Assembly (NCBI GenBank): GCA_019422525.1
Contig: JAHZDE010000010.1
Coordinates: forward strand, 31,110 to 95,109
DNA: 64,000 bases
Direction: 5' to 3'
Source of the DNA: Clostridiales bacterium
GTDB lineage: Bacteria > Bacillota > Clostridia > Oscillospirales > Acutalibacteraceae
Positions 51,171 to 59,845 of this stretch are shown one piece after another; positions within the stretch are counted from its first letter, which is position 1; the number at the start of each line of letters is the position of its first letter. The translations under genes and the position numbers were made by a program. Under the pieces are notes generated by a model. It saw only the letters and a program-made list of their open reading frames with translations. It ran no database searches and was not told where the DNA came from.

Positions 51171-51689
51171 TTATTTTTTTGTATTTTGACGGTTCAATAA
51201 AAACAACGATTCTTTCCAGTCTGCAATCCCCAATTCGTGCTGCCCATTATGGAGCATTCTTTCCAGAAACCCCGCCATCATTGTCAATTCTTCATCGCTA
51301 AAGTCAGCCAAAGCAGCCTCGTCAAATATCATATGTGCTTCATGAAACCTTTTTGCCGTTTGCCATCCCTCTTCCGTTACAGAAAGATGTTTACAGCGAA
51401 GGTTACTCTCATCCACCTGTTTTTCAAGTAACCCCATTTTTTGTAATCGCTTGGTGGACAGAGCTACCGACGCTGGGGAAACCATCATCGCTTCAGCTAC
51501 CTCTACCTGAGTACAGCCTTCATGATCTGCCACATAAGCCAAAATCGGATATTGTCCGGGATAAGCTTCCTCCCCTCCTGTATGGTCCTGCACATAAATC
51601 TTCCGCATATGCATTAAATGATGGATTCTCATCCCGATACGCACACAATTCCGCTTTCTTTCTTCCAGTATATTCAATTTATCGGCCAT
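51171..51689 (-). CDS. MarR-family transcriptional regulator
   Basis: 172 aa from ATG 51689 (GGGAGAGG upstream). Winged HTH: YPILAYVADHEGCTQVEVAEAMMVSPASVALSTKRLQKMGLLEK, wing DESNLRCKHLSVTEEG, and a helical dimerisation region. It is 45 bp upstream of the PHP gene on the same strand and may control it. Ligand unknown. Confidence 0.88.
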   Translation of the reverse strand: MADKLNILEERKRNCVRIGMRIHHLMHMRKIYVQDHTGGEEAYPGQYPILAYVADHEGCTQVEVAEAMMVSPASVALSTKRLQKMGLLEKQVDESNLRCKHLSVTEEGWQTAKRFHEAHMIFDEAALADFSDEELTMMAGFLERMLHNGQHELGIADWKESLFLLNRQNTKK

Positions 51690-51786
51690 GCAATTCCTCT
51701 CCCAGTTTTCATCCTTTTTCACAATAACCAGCTTGCCTATTTAGAATATCCTATTCATCTTGTCTTGTCAATCCTTTATAAAAAGC

Positions 51787-51815
51787 AAAAAGCCGCTCTG
51801 TCGAGCGACTTTTCT
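51787..51815 (-). terminator. Terminator of glgB
   Basis: AAAAG(T)CGCTC-GACA-GAGCG(G)CTTTTTG on the minus strand. Confidence 0.8.
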
Positions 51816-51829
51816 ATTTTCTTTCTCTT

Positions 51830-53614
51830 TTATCGCACACACAGAAGCATTCCGGACAAGGGTGGCAAATCCAGCAAGAAACGGTTTTCTGAGCGGTAGA
51901 AACGGACATTTTCCTTTTGAGGGGTTTCACCTCCCCAGCACTGCCAATCAGTATGAAGCAGTAATTCCAAATGTTCTGCACCCACTACATTGATTTCATA
52001 ATCCACTACTGGCCGGTCATCCAAATTAAACACAACCAGCAGCTTTTCTTCCAGACAAACACGCAAAAATGCATAGGTACAACTGCCATCCTGCTCGCAA
52101 TCCAGCCAACGGAATCCGGCATTTTCATAGTCCCATTCATACAGTGACGGGTGCGCATGGTACAAATGGTTGAGCTTCATGATATAGTGATAAAATCCAT
52201 CATGCAGCGGATATTTCAGCAGCTCCCAATCCTGCTCTCGCTTTTCGTCCCACTCCCGAAAATGGCCGATTTCATTTCCCATAAAGTTCAGCTTTTTCCC
52301 GGGATGGGTCATCATATAAAGATACAGAACCCGCGCCTGGGGAAACTTTCGGTCATAGTCACCGTTCATTTTTTGCAGAATGGTGGCTTTTCCATGCACC
52401 ACCTCGTCATGAGAAAACGGCAGCAAAAAACGGTCGTTATAAAAATACATCATGGAGAATGTCAGTTTGTGATATTTCTCTGCTCTCTCTTTTGGCGGCA
52501 TTTGGAAAACGGAAAGGGTATCATGCATCCACCCCATATCCCATTTATAGTCAAATCCTAAACCTCCCTTTTCCGGCGCCTCGGTAACTTTGGCAAAATC
52601 GGTGGAATCTTCCGCAATTAGCATACATCCCGGGAAACGCTGTTTTAATCCATGGTTCATTTCCCGGACAAAATCTACTGCCATACCGTTGACACCACGA
52701 GCCGGGTCACCTTGCCAATAAAGGATTCGACTGATGGCGTCAAAACGGATTCCGTCAAAATGATATTCTCCCAACCAATAACATACAGCCGACTGCAAAA
52801 AGCTGCGAACTTCCCCTCGGGAATGCATGAAATTACAACTGCCCCATTCACTGACTCCCACGTCGCTGCTGGGATATTCATAAAGATATGTTCCATCATA
52901 TTGGCGCAGGCCATAGTCGTCCATGGCAAAATGCACCGGTACAAAGTCCAGAATAACCCCGATACCATTCTGATGGCAGGCATCAATCAGCTTCTTCAGC
53001 TGCAGCGCCGTACCATATCGGGAAGTCGGGCTAAAAAATCCGGTATTCTGATACCCCCAAGACTCGTCAGCGGGATGCTCGCAAAGAGGCAAGAATTCGA
53101 TATAATCGTATCCGGACTCCTTTACATAGGGAATGAGCAGGTCAATCAGATCTTCATAGCTGTAAAAATCGTTCAGCCCTTCCCCTTTCCGTCTCCAGGA
53201 GCCTAAATGCATTTCATAGATATTCAGCGGCCCATTTCTTCGGTCACTCCGGTTTTTCATCCAGTTCTCGTCACCGAACTGGTACTCCAGCGTCCTGATA
53301 ATGGAACGATGTGCCGGGCGCAGTTCCATGCCGAACCCATAGGGGTCACAGTGGTCCGTATACGTGCCCCCATGATAAATTCGGTACTGGTAGCAATCCC
53401 CCACCCGCGCTTCTGGCAGGAAACATTCATAAAAATTTCCATCATAGGATTGATTCATGGGGATTTCATTTCCACCGGTACAGTCGCCAATCAGGGAGAC
53501 TTTTTCCGCACCAGGGGCAAAAGTACGGAATACGAACCCTGTTCCCTGGGGATGGACACCCATCCATTCATGAGCGTCAAAGGCCTTTCCCGTGTAAAAA
53601 TTGTAGAAATTCAT
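51830..53614 (-). CDS. glgB: 1,4-alpha-glucan branching enzyme
   Basis: 594 aa GH13 enzyme that forms alpha-1,6 branches in glycogen. N-terminal CBM48 (about 20-110: GTGFVFRTFAPGAEKVSLIGD), then the barrel with VILDFVPVHF, the nucleophile region FDGIRFDAIS (Asp), the acid LIAEDST (Glu), and SHDEVVHGK (Asp). Shorter than E. coli GlgB, as usual in Firmicutes. GAAAGGGG lies 13 bp before ATG 53614. No glgA, C, D or P nearby; divergent from a TetR regulator. Confidence 0.94.
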   Translation of the reverse strand: MNFYNFYTGKAFDAHEWMGVHPQGTGFVFRTFAPGAEKVSLIGDCTGGNEIPMNQSYDGNFYECFLPEARVGDCYQYRIYHGGTYTDHCDPYGFGMELRPAHRSIIRTLEYQFGDENWMKNRSDRRNGPLNIYEMHLGSWRRKGEGLNDFYSYEDLIDLLIPYVKESGYDYIEFLPLCEHPADESWGYQNTGFFSPTSRYGTALQLKKLIDACHQNGIGVILDFVPVHFAMDDYGLRQYDGTYLYEYPSSDVGVSEWGSCNFMHSRGEVRSFLQSAVCYWLGEYHFDGIRFDAISRILYWQGDPARGVNGMAVDFVREMNHGLKQRFPGCMLIAEDSTDFAKVTEAPEKGGLGFDYKWDMGWMHDTLSVFQMPPKERAEKYHKLTFSMMYFYNDRFLLPFSHDEVVHGKATILQKMNGDYDRKFPQARVLYLYMMTHPGKKLNFMGNEIGHFREWDEKREQDWELLKYPLHDGFYHYIMKLNHLYHAHPSLYEWDYENAGFRWLDCEQDGSCTYAFLRVCLEEKLLVVFNLDDRPVVDYEINVVGAEHLELLLHTDWQCWGGETPQKENVRFYRSENRFLLDLPPLSGMLLCVR

Positions 53615-53695
53615 AACAGCGTTCTGCCCCTTTCTTTCCTTTTATCCGATGGGAAGAAAACAAACCGACGCAATTCGCCAGTTTTTCGACTACTG

Positions 53696-53723
53696 TTGAT
53701 TTTTCTTCCAATATGATTATAAT
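53696..53723 (+). promoter_or_regulatory. Promoter of the TetR-type gene
   Basis: TTGATT, 16-bp spacer, TATAAT in the 201-bp region divergent from glgB; leader about 85 nt. Confidence 0.6.
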
Positions 53724-53815
53724 GGAAATGAGAGACTTCCACAAGCAACAGTTTTGCAATTTCGTCGGAAAGACAACGTTTTTCGATAAGTGTCTATTTT
53801 CTTAGGAGGGATTTT

Positions 53816-54355
53816 ATGGACCCGAGAGTACAGCGCACACGCAACAGTATTATCAATGCTTTTATTCAGCTCCGGGGTAAAAAGCCTCTGGAAAAAATCA
53901 CCGTCCGGGAATTAAGTCAGTTGGCAGGCATCAACAAAGCCACTTTTTACCTCCACTTCCAGGATATCTATGATTTGGCTCGTCAACTGGAAACCCATGT
54001 GATTCAATCTATTTTATCGGAAATCCGGCATCCGGAGTATTTTTTGGAGCAGCCTTCTCAATTTGTTTTGGAACTGCATTGTGCCATTATGGGCCAGGGC
54101 GCCATGCTCCGCATCCTGTTCCCGGACAACCGCAACCTTGTTCTGGCTGACCGTTTGCTGGAAGGAATTCGGGAATATCTGCAACAGCTGTATCCTGACA
54201 GAGAAATTACGCTGCAACAGGATGTGGTACTCTCGTATATGGTATACGGTTCTTTCTGCGCCTATATTCTCCATCAGGAGCACCCACGTGAAGCTCTAAA
54301 AACCACAGCCGAAATTTCGGAAACCATCCAGCGCAAGTACTGGATGTCTGTTTGA
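53816..54355 (+). CDS. TetR/AcrR-family transcriptional regulator
   Basis: 179 aa. N-terminal HTH: TRNSIINAFIQLRGKKPLEKITVRELSQLAGINKATFYLHFQDIYDL. The C-terminal helical ligand domain is of the TetR_C_33-like size. AGGAGG 6 bp before ATG 53816. Targets could be glgB (divergent), or the palindrome and small frame just downstream; neither is proven. Confidence 0.88.
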   Translation: MDPRVQRTRNSIINAFIQLRGKKPLEKITVRELSQLAGINKATFYLHFQDIYDLARQLETHVIQSILSEIRHPEYFLEQPSQFVLELHCAIMGQGAMLRILFPDNRNLVLADRLLEGIREYLQQLYPDREITLQQDVVLSYMVYGSFCAYILHQEHPREALKTTAEISETIQRKYWMSV

Positions 54356-54372
54356 GAATGGTGAAAATGTGT

Positions 54373-54468
54373 CTATTCCTTTTCTCCAATTCTTGCAAAC
54401 CAAATAGTTGCTGCGGGAATCCAGAATGAGAGAAAGCTTTTTCCAAACAGATAGTATTCCTGTGGCAT
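54373..54468 (-). CDS. Possible 31-aa membrane peptide
   Basis: ATG 54468 to TAG 54373, with GGGGTG 7 bp upstream. The product begins MPQEYYLFGKSFLSFWIPAA and goes on with a hydrophobic, aromatic stretch ending ARIGEKE. One membrane span with charged ends looks selected rather than random, and a long palindrome sits right upstream. It is convergent with the TetR gene. No family is recognised, and it could be chance. Confidence 0.4.
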   Translation of the reverse strand: MPQEYYLFGKSFLSFWIPAATIWFARIGEKE

Positions 54469-54474
54469 AATATA

Positions 54475-54523
54475 ACACCCCATTTGTTAGACAGTATGAT
54501 ACACTATCTAACAAATGGGGTGT
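54475..54523. repeat. 49-bp palindrome (21-bp arms, one mismatch)
   Basis: Arm ACACCCCATTTGTTAGACAGT (54475-54495) pairs with 54503-54523 with a single G/T mismatch around a 7-bp centre. No T-run follows on either strand, so it is not a canonical terminator. It lies downstream of the DUF2284 gene and upstream of the 31-aa frame; an operator or a mobile-element relic is possible. Confidence 0.7.
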
Positions 54524-54602
54524 AGTTTATGGCAAACCTTTTTATATTATGATGATTTATGACAACGGAGGCTGTCTTGTGGAAAAGCTTCCTGGAAATG
54601 AT

Positions 54603-55157
54603 TCATGATTTGGATTCGTTGAACATAACAGCGCCAAAATAGGTTACGGTGTTCTGACCGTTGATGTACTTCATACCGCTGCTTGCTGCCAAGTCCGACA
54701 CCGAAATACAGTACGCTTCCAGCGATGCCAGTGCTTTGTCCGGAAACCGGCAGGGCTTTTCTTCCCTCTTTGCACACACGGGGCACAACCGGCAGCCTCC
54801 CGCTCCCAGCAGTAGGGAATGAGGGTCAATTTCATCTTTCAGTTCATCTCGAACCCGCTGGGTCAAATCATTCATTTTCTGTCCGGCTTCCATCATGCCT
54901 TCAAAATCATAGCTGTCTTCCAGTTTCCCGATGGTCTGATATACCAGCACATACTCATATTTCTGCGCCCGAGCAATCAGTTCTTCCGGCTCCCCCACAT
55001 AAGGCGGACACATCCAACTTTTCCCATACATGCCGCAAGCATTGCTGGCACACATGTCTCGGAAGGACTTTTCAAATCGGACTTCCTTCATAGGAATCAC
55101 TGCGGCGTGCTGCGCACCCATTTGCAGGATTCTCTCCACCATTTCCTCATGATTCAT
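54603..55157 (-). CDS. DUF2284 metal-binding protein
   Basis: 184 aa from ATG 55157; a GTG at 55169 is the alternative. DUF2284 Cys motifs are visible: MCASNACGMYGKSWMCPPYVG (residues about 36-56) and GGCRLCPVCAKREEKPCRFP (about 120-139), likely iron-sulfur or other metal ligands. Family members often sit near corrinoid or methyl-transfer genes, as here, last in the operon after the CobW-type GTPase. Role unknown. Confidence 0.82.
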   Translation of the reverse strand: MNHEEMVERILQMGAQHAAVIPMKEVRFEKSFRDMCASNACGMYGKSWMCPPYVGEPEELIARAQKYEYVLVYQTIGKLEDSYDFEGMMEAGQKMNDLTQRVRDELKDEIDPHSLLLGAGGCRLCPVCAKREEKPCRFPDKALASLEAYCISVSDLAASSGMKYINGQNTVTYFGAVMFNESKS

Positions 55158-55250
55158 CACTGATTCCACTCCCCGCTAAGGCTTTTCCAAACATTTTACA
55201 AACCTCTTCCACCGTCCACGTTTCCGGAAGTCAGCGTTTCGCAGGTTTGA

Positions 55251-56168
55251 CTATCCATATTGGACCTCTTTTATCCACTGCCCATACCAGCTTTTCGCCT
55301 GCTTGAGTGTTTTCCGAAGCTGCATCCCTTTTCCGGCAAGCAGCACCAGCTTTCCCCGGCCTTCTTGCGGTACTTCCTTCTGATACGGAAAAAGCTTTAT
55401 TGCCGAAGAAACACAGTCCACAAAATACAGCCCGACGTTGGTATCAATAAATCCCTTCATCCGATAGGTCTCCTCCCCTACCAGCGTTAGAAAGCCTTGA
55501 AGCTGTGTCGGCGTAATTTCCGAAGAAAAAGTAACGCAGGCCTTTTGCAGCGTAATGTCCTGCGAAGCCAGCGCTTCATCCAGCGGCGGCTGTGACTGAA
55601 TCAAATCCAGCCATTCGGGACTGCACTTTCCAAAAGACGTTTCCCGAACCTTGATACCCGGGTTGATTTCCAGCAAAAGGGATTTGATACTTTCTACCTG
55701 TTCCTTGCTGGCCAAATCGGTTTTATTGAGAAGCGCCAGACTGCTCACCATTACCTGCTTGCGGCACATGCGGGCTGTTTCGATAACTGTTTGAAAGCGC
55801 AGGGCATCGATAAGGCACACGCTCCCACAATAGCAAATCCCTTCAAACTCCCCAGAAGAAAGGATTCCCTGTAAATTTGTCGGGTCCGAAAGGCCTGAAG
55901 CCTCTATCAGCAATACCTCCGGCTTTTGCTGTACCGCCTGATGCAGTACCTCCTCAAATTGCTCCAACCGGCAGGCACAAAAAATGGAACCGTTGTTAAT
56001 TTCCGCCATAGTGGCGTCCAACTCCCGCAGGAGGGTAGCGTCTACACCGGTTTTTCCAAATTCGTTGATGATTACATAGACCCGCTCCCCGGCAAACAGC
56101 CGGATGAAACTCTGCAGAAAGGTGGTTTTGCCAGCGCCCAGAAATCCGGTAATCAGATACAGCTTCAT
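55251..56168 (-). CDS. CobW/G3E-family GTPase (metallochaperone-like)
   Basis: 305 aa from ATG 56168 (AAAGGGG upstream; the longer frame overlaps the previous gene's end region). G1 loop ITGFLGAGKTTFL (about 6-18), Walker-B-like NEFGKTGVD, an FCAC variant of the family's metal motif, LIEASGLSDPTNL, and G4 LLNKTDLAS. The C-terminal CobW domain follows. Such proteins deliver Zn, Co or another metal. Here it probably serves the MtaA-like protein or the corrinoid protein (inference from the operon). Confidence 0.87.
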   Translation of the reverse strand: MKLYLITGFLGAGKTTFLQSFIRLFAGERVYVIINEFGKTGVDATLLRELDATMAEINNGSIFCACRLEQFEEVLHQAVQQKPEVLLIEASGLSDPTNLQGILSSGEFEGICYCGSVCLIDALRFQTVIETARMCRKQVMVSSLALLNKTDLASKEQVESIKSLLLEINPGIKVRETSFGKCSPEWLDLIQSQPPLDEALASQDITLQKACVTFSSEITPTQLQGFLTLVGEETYRMKGFIDTNVGLYFVDCVSSAIKLFPYQKEVPQEGRGKLVLLAGKGMQLRKTLKQAKSWYGQWIKEVQYG

Positions 56169-56258
56169 AACCCAAACCCCTTTCTGCAAAAAATATAAAA
56201 AACTCCCCAAAACACAAGCCCCTGTGCTTGCACAGAGGCTTTTTCGCACATAACAAAA

Positions 56259-57620
56259 TTATTTCTTCAGCACTTCCTGAATGGCTGCATCCAGCTCTTC
56301 CCGGCTGGGAATGAGAGAAGAAAACTTGAGCTGCCCGTTTATATAAATACTGGGCAGATTTTTGACCCCCATCTTTTTGCAGCGGGAAATGTTCTCTTTC
56401 TCGGTGAATTTATATTCCACCATGTCAATTTCGGTGCCGAAACGCTCTTTGGCGGCTGTCGCTGCTCCCAACATATAGGTGCAGGCTGCACAGGTAGCGC
56501 TGTCCAAAGTGAATACTTCCACTAACGGGCGCTCCAAATGCTCATAGTCGGGAATTTCCACATCCATATCAAAGGTATCGGAAACATAGTTTTCCACCAT
56601 TTTCCGTACACTCTCCGTTTCCAGTACCGCTTGTGCTACGCCAATCGCATTCTCAATGGGTACGGCATAGGGCATATCGCATCCCGGTGCCAGAATAAAG
56701 TTCCTGTACTCCGGCAACTGTGCCAGCAAGTCTACCACGTATTTCATGTTATCCTGCTGGGTGCCGTGGAGCATAATGGAGGTCAGGGGAATATTTCCTC
56801 CGATGACCACATTATACTGGTCGGTAATGGCTTTTGCTGCAATAATATCCACATTCTCATCTACGGAAACGGAATCCGGATTGGTTTTGCACATGGCTTC
56901 GATATTCCGGGTCGCATCGCCGCAAACAAAGAAAGAGGAAAACACCCCTTTGGAGCGGATATGCTCAAACAGCTCCGTATAGAGGCCGGACAGGAAGTCT
57001 TCAAAGTGAGAGGTGGAAATCTGGGAAACCAGCGGGTCCACCACGGCAATCACGTCCATACCGGCCTCAATAAAGTAATCACTCATCAGCTTGCCGCACT
57101 CAGTGCAGAAAGCCAGCAGGTCATGGACATAGTCCTCGTCGTCATACATATCCATAAACAAATCGTTGCCCCGCAGATGGGAAGCCAGCGTAAACGGGCC
57201 GCAAATCAGGCCATACAGAGCGGTAGTCTCTCCCACCGCCTCCTTCATCCGACGCATCACGGACAATACCAGCGGCAGTCTTCCCTGATTGGGCTTAGGC
57301 AGCTTGCATTTGCAGGGAACGGTCATGGTGTCGGCCAGGGGATGACTGGAAACACTGGGCGGGCTATCTTTGGCCCAGACCAACTCGCAGCCCAAAATTT
57401 CTGCTTCCATCTGCAAATCAAACACCACCGGCTGCCCATCAGGACGATACAGGCGGTTGACCTCCATCAGGGCCTTGAAAAGGGTGTCTTCTTCGGTCAG
57501 CACCTGGGTAGCATCAGCGCCAATCAGGGCTCCGGCATGGACGCCGGCAAAAGGGACCCAAGGAGCTCGAGGGGTCGTTTCATGGCGAAGCGCCATAAAT
57601 AGAAGTTCTTTTGGTGTCAT
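56259..57620 (-). CDS. MtaA/UroD-family methyltransferase fused to a thioredoxin-like domain
   Basis: 453 aa. Residues 1 to about 350 match uroporphyrinogen-decarboxylase-fold corrinoid methyltransferases (MtaA/MtbA): RHETTPRAPWVPF at the N-terminus, YGLICGPFTLASHLRG, a Cys in FFVCGDATR and a Cys in LAPGCDMPYAVP. The usual His before the first Cys is not conserved. Residues 364-453 form a thioredoxin fold with CAAC (377-380) and a cis-Pro site NLPS, not part of classic MtaA. It should move a methyl group between the corrinoid protein and a thiol. The CAAC domain might reduce, or act as, that thiol (inference). It follows the corrinoid gene by 27 bp. Confidence 0.87.
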   Translation of the reverse strand: MTPKELLFMALRHETTPRAPWVPFAGVHAGALIGADATQVLTEEDTLFKALMEVNRLYRPDGQPVVFDLQMEAEILGCELVWAKDSPPSVSSHPLADTMTVPCKCKLPKPNQGRLPLVLSVMRRMKEAVGETTALYGLICGPFTLASHLRGNDLFMDMYDDEDYVHDLLAFCTECGKLMSDYFIEAGMDVIAVVDPLVSQISTSHFEDFLSGLYTELFEHIRSKGVFSSFFVCGDATRNIEAMCKTNPDSVSVDENVDIIAAKAITDQYNVVIGGNIPLTSIMLHGTQQDNMKYVVDLLAQLPEYRNFILAPGCDMPYAVPIENAIGVAQAVLETESVRKMVENYVSDTFDMDVEIPDYEHLERPLVEVFTLDSATCAACTYMLGAATAAKERFGTEIDMVEYKFTEKENISRCKKMGVKNLPSIYINGQLKFSSLIPSREELDAAIQEVLKK

Positions 57621-57647
57621 AATGAATGTAACGCCCTTTCTTAACCA

Positions 57648-58289
57648 TCAGGCCATAGCCTGGCAAAACGCAAGGGCAGCATCTGCAGCAGAAGCAGCGT
57701 CCGCCGTGTACTTGTCAGCGCCAATCTTCTGGCAGAAGTCCTCGGTAACCGGTGCGCCGCCTACCATAATCTTCACTTTGTCGCGAATTCCGGCAGCTTC
57801 GGCAGCCTTTACCACATCTTCCATCATGCCCATAGTGGTGGTCAGCAGAGAAGAACAGGCGATAATCTGGCAGCCCTCGCTTTGAGCCACTTCCACATAC
57901 TTAGCGGGGTCCACGTCGGTACCCAAATCGATTACTTCCAGGCCCTTGCCTTCCATCATCATTTTGACCAGGTTCTTACCGATATCGTGCAGATCTCCCT
58001 TGATCGTGCCCAGCACCACTTTACCGTGGGCTTCTACTCCGTCGCCGGACAGCAAAGGCTTGAGCAGAGCGGTACCCATATTCATGGCTCTGGCGGCCAC
58101 CAATACTTCAGGCACAAAAACTTCATTGTTTTTAAATTTTTCTCCGATTACATCCATGCCGGACAGAAGCCCCTCTTCCAAGATTTCCTTGGCTGGAATT
58201 CCCTCATCAATAGCCTGCTGTACCAGCTCTTTGACAACCTTGGCTTTGCCACGCTGGAGGTTTTCAGAAATGTCGTTTAAAATACTCAT
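57648..58289 (-). CDS. Corrinoid (B12-binding) protein, MtaC/MtbC type
   Basis: 213 aa. An N-terminal helical cap (GLLSGMDVIGEKFKNNEVFVPEVL, about 41-64) is followed by the cobalamin-binding domain with GDLHDIGKNLV (axial His101), VIDLGTDV, SSLLTTTM and VGGAP. It carries a methyl group on cobalt between two methyltransferases. First gene of the minus-strand operon and divergent from the PocR-AraC regulator. No MtaB/MttB-like substrate enzyme lies in the operon. Confidence 0.93.
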   Translation of the reverse strand: MSILNDISENLQRGKAKVVKELVQQAIDEGIPAKEILEEGLLSGMDVIGEKFKNNEVFVPEVLVAARAMNMGTALLKPLLSGDGVEAHGKVVLGTIKGDLHDIGKNLVKMMMEGKGLEVIDLGTDVDPAKYVEVAQSEGCQIIACSSLLTTTMGMMEDVVKAAEAAGIRDKVKIMVGGAPVTEDFCQKIGADKYTADAASAADAALAFCQAMA

Positions 58290-58508
58290 AGTTTGGTTTC
58301 CTCCCTATCCGAAAAGGATTCATAATGAATTTGGATGCCTACACTATACTCCTTCAATTTTCTGTTGACTTGTAAAAAACGAAAAAGTTTTGGATTTTTT
58401 TGTTCAGTTCCTCTTGACGAATCGTTTTTTTTGGACTATTAGTATGGTAGCGCATATTTTTACCAAAAATGCACTTTTATACAAAAAAGACGCAAAGGAG
58501 CTTGTATT
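58290..58508. promoter_or_regulatory. Divergent control region of the corrinoid operon
   Basis: 219 bp, T/A-rich. On the minus strand a TATAGT -10 (58343-58348) is preceded at the right distance only by a poor -35 (AAGTCA). That fits a promoter needing an activator such as the divergent AraC-type protein. No binding site could be defined. Confidence 0.45.
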
Positions 58509-59771
58509 GTGAAGCAAACAGACGCATTTGACCTGCGGCTTGCGCAGGAATGTGCACAGGCTTTTTCCGGTTCTACCGGTCTTGGATGTGTGGTATCCAA
58601 CGCAAAAGGTAAATTATATTATGAAAGCGGATATGGCTGCTCTTCCTGCCGGCTGTGCGAAATTGCCCGGCATCAGGCAGAGGAATGTATTCAGGCACAT
58701 ATCTATGGAATGACGGAGGCTGAACGGTTTGGGGGAAAATATATTTATTTCTGCCCCATGGGGCTGACCTGTTTTGTCTCCCCCATTTTGGGCTCGGAGG
58801 GAAGCGAAGCGAAAATTACCGTTGGGCCGTTTCTCATGGTGGAAAAAGGTGACTATGCCGCCTGGGAATTGACGGAGCAAATGAAACTGCCGGAAGAAAC
58901 CCAGAAAGCTATCATGGAGGAACTGAAAAACATCCCGTTTGTCTCTCCCCACACGGTTACTCAGCTGTCTACCTTGCTGTTTATGGCGGTGGGGTTTATG
59001 AACAATGTTTCCGCTTCCAAAAGGATGCTGGACGAACAGGATTCCTCTGCCATCCAGCGACAGGTAACGGCTTATATTCAGGAACTGAAAACGGTCAGCG
59101 AATCGCCTCCCTATCCCTTTGAAACTGAACAGGCGCTCCTGCGGGCAGTACGCCAGACCAACAAGCCTGAAGCCCAACGCCTGCTGAACGAACTGTTTGG
59201 GTATATTTTCTTCTCGGTGGGCAGTGATTTTTCTCAGGCAAAAAGCCGAATTTATGAACTGTTGGTGCTCATCTCCCGCAGCGCCATTGAGGCCGGAGCC
59301 GACCCAACCCAAACTTTGTCACTGAGCCACCAATACCTCAACGATTTACCCGGATTAAAAGATGTGGACTCTCTGTGCCTGTGGCTGACTAAGGTAATGG
59401 GCACTTTGATGGACAGCGTTTTTGAATATTTGGATGCCCGCCATGCCAATGTGATCCATCAGAGCATCCAATACCTCAACACTCACTATAGCGAACACAT
59501 GACTCTGGAAGATATGGCTCGGAAAGTATATCTCTCCCCCTCCTATTTCAGCCGGATTTTTAAAAAGGAGACCGGTATCTCTTTCAGCAGCTATTTAAAC
59601 CGAGTGCGTATTGAGCACAGCAAGGAACTATTACGCCATCAAAACCTCCGCCTGACAGATATTGCCCTGCTTTCCGGCTTTGAAGACCAGAGCTATTTTA
59701 CCAAGGTGTTTAAAAAAATTACTGGAACCACACCTCTTCACTATCGCGAATCAAAAGGCGGCGAAAAATAG
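58509..59771 (+). CDS. PocR-domain AraC-family regulator
   Basis: 420 aa from GTG 58509 (GGAG 8 bp upstream). Residues about 5-170 form a PocR sensory domain (GLGCVVSNAKGKLYYESGYG, CSSCRLCEIARHQAEEC, FCPMGLTCFVSPIL), which binds small hydrocarbon derivatives such as 1,2-propanediol in known members. A helical linker leads to a double AraC HTH (about 318-420: LEDMARKVYLSPSYFSRIFKKETG; DIALLSGFEDQSYFTKVFKKITG). It most likely activates the divergent corrinoid operon when the substrate is present. Confidence 0.9.
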   Translation: MKQTDAFDLRLAQECAQAFSGSTGLGCVVSNAKGKLYYESGYGCSSCRLCEIARHQAEECIQAHIYGMTEAERFGGKYIYFCPMGLTCFVSPILGSEGSEAKITVGPFLMVEKGDYAAWELTEQMKLPEETQKAIMEELKNIPFVSPHTVTQLSTLLFMAVGFMNNVSASKRMLDEQDSSAIQRQVTAYIQELKTVSESPPYPFETEQALLRAVRQTNKPEAQRLLNELFGYIFFSVGSDFSQAKSRIYELLVLISRSAIEAGADPTQTLSLSHQYLNDLPGLKDVDSLCLWLTKVMGTLMDSVFEYLDARHANVIHQSIQYLNTHYSEHMTLEDMARKVYLSPSYFSRIFKKETGISFSSYLNRVRIEHSKELLRHQNLRLTDIALLSGFEDQSYFTKVFKKITGTTPLHYRESKGGEK

Positions 59772-59845
59772 ACGGAATCGTTACATCCGGACTTGTATTT
59801 TAATTTTAGGGAAAGATAATGTATCGTGGAAATCAGCTTTTCTAA
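59684..59845 (+). repeat. Direct repeat, copy 1 (3' end of the AraC gene and beyond)
   Basis: This stretch is repeated in degraded form at 60788-60935: the last 28 or so codons plus about 70 bp of downstream sequence. Confidence 0.75.

Noticed and set aside
54475..54523. Ordinary rho-independent terminator of the corrinoid operon
   Set aside because: The stem is long enough, but neither side has a T-run, so it was listed as a palindrome instead.
58290..58508. Cobalamin riboswitch before the corrinoid operon
   Set aside because: No B12-box-like conserved element or large leader structure was recognised; the region is simple A/T-rich sequence.
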